DNA of 63,010 bases, taken from an uncultured Lachnospiraceae bacterium (GTDB taxonomy: Bacteria; Bacillota; Clostridia; Lachnospirales; Lachnospiraceae). Shown here one piece after another: positions 62,997 through 63,010 of the stretch. Every line of letters begins with the position of its first letter. The first letter of the stretch is position 1. The notes below the pieces were generated by a model. That model saw nothing but the letters and a program-made list of their open reading frames with translations, was not told the origin of the DNA and made no database searches. The DNA lies in assembly GCA_947037115.1 (NCBI GenBank), contig CAMQTN010000008.1:1-63010 (forward strand). Reading direction: 5' to 3'. The translations under genes and the position numbers were made by a program.

Positions 62997-63010
62997 CTGT
63001 CTCTTATACC
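62997..63010. other. Transposase-adapter remnant at the contig end
   Basis: CTGTCTCTTATAC (62997-63009) equals the first 13 bases of the Tn5 mosaic end used in Nextera libraries, which continues ACATCT; here the next base is C. It interrupts the expected start codon of the sugar kinase. It is most likely residual adapter and not genomic sequence. Confidence 0.75.

Noticed and set aside
1..63010. tRNA or rRNA genes and prophage
   Set aside because: No cloverleaf, rRNA segment, integrase or phage structural gene was seen by eye; a covariance-model search would settle tRNAs.

Overview
The window looks like chromosome of a spore-forming, Gram-positive anaerobe of the Clostridia, most likely a Lachnospiraceae member. 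The reasons are an intact spoVT, a CotH-type coat kinase, an ileS T-box leader, strong AGGAGG ribosome binding sites, EFR1-type and siroheme/4Fe-4S proteins, and an lsr (AI-2) locus. Base composition is moderate, with a visibly more AT-rich left end (1-2840). I saw no tRNA or rRNA gene, CRISPR array or prophage. The right end is a contig end: the last 14 bases carry a Tn5/Nextera mosaic-end remnant that replaces the first bases of a sugar kinase gene.

Left to right. 1-1181 is decayed mobile DNA: a PD-(D/E)XK (Rpn-type) gene with a nonsense codon, beside a 3' scrap of an IS200/IS605 tnpA. 1182-9497 (minus) holds a J-like/TPR protein, an HscC-like Hsp70, the GTPase HflX and a polytopic membrane protein coupled to hflX. 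9570-15856 holds glgP and T-box-controlled ileS. 15877-24984 is the most unusual part: a tightly overlapping minus-strand operon VTC polyphosphate-polymerase-like / DUF4956 / CotH kinase / FG-GAP protein / OmpR-type regulator / histidine kinase / membrane-anchored unknown. It is followed by a separately promoted CwlD-like amidase fused to a PdaA-like NodB deacetylase. The promoter of the fusion carries six hexamers at exact 11-bp spacing, the architecture expected for an OmpR/PhoB-class activator.

25024-28714 is a divergent sugar locus (BadF-type kinase; LacI regulator plus GH4 phospho-glycosidase). 28738-39335 (minus) is a tetrapyrrole/siroheme block: a fused CoA-disulfide-reductase/rhodanese/siroheme-reductase protein, then hemA, the precorrin-2 dehydrogenase, hemC, cobA-hemD, an inserted Rpn-type nuclease gene, hemB and hemL. 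Together these make precorrin-2/siroheme from glutamyl-tRNA, and the siroheme enzyme sits at the head of the block. 39613-40973 holds spoVT and a beta-carbonic anhydrase.

41122-51023 is a complete Lsr AI-2 uptake and processing locus with divergent promoters: lsrACDB-lsrF on minus, lsrR-lsrK on plus. lsrG is absent; a small cupin and an AEC-family permease occupy its place after lsrK. 51030-53011 is an EFR1 flavodoxin-ferredoxin, a TetR regulator and an FMN-binding protein. 53306-57037 is an alpha/beta hydrolase, a membrane-anchored Mur ligase and a D-Ala-D-Ala ligase. Then come a MATE transporter, a 33-residue protein, a coiled-coil protein, an AgrC/AgrA-like GHKL/LytTR pair, a small frameshifted reading frame and a 1-phosphofructokinase-like gene.
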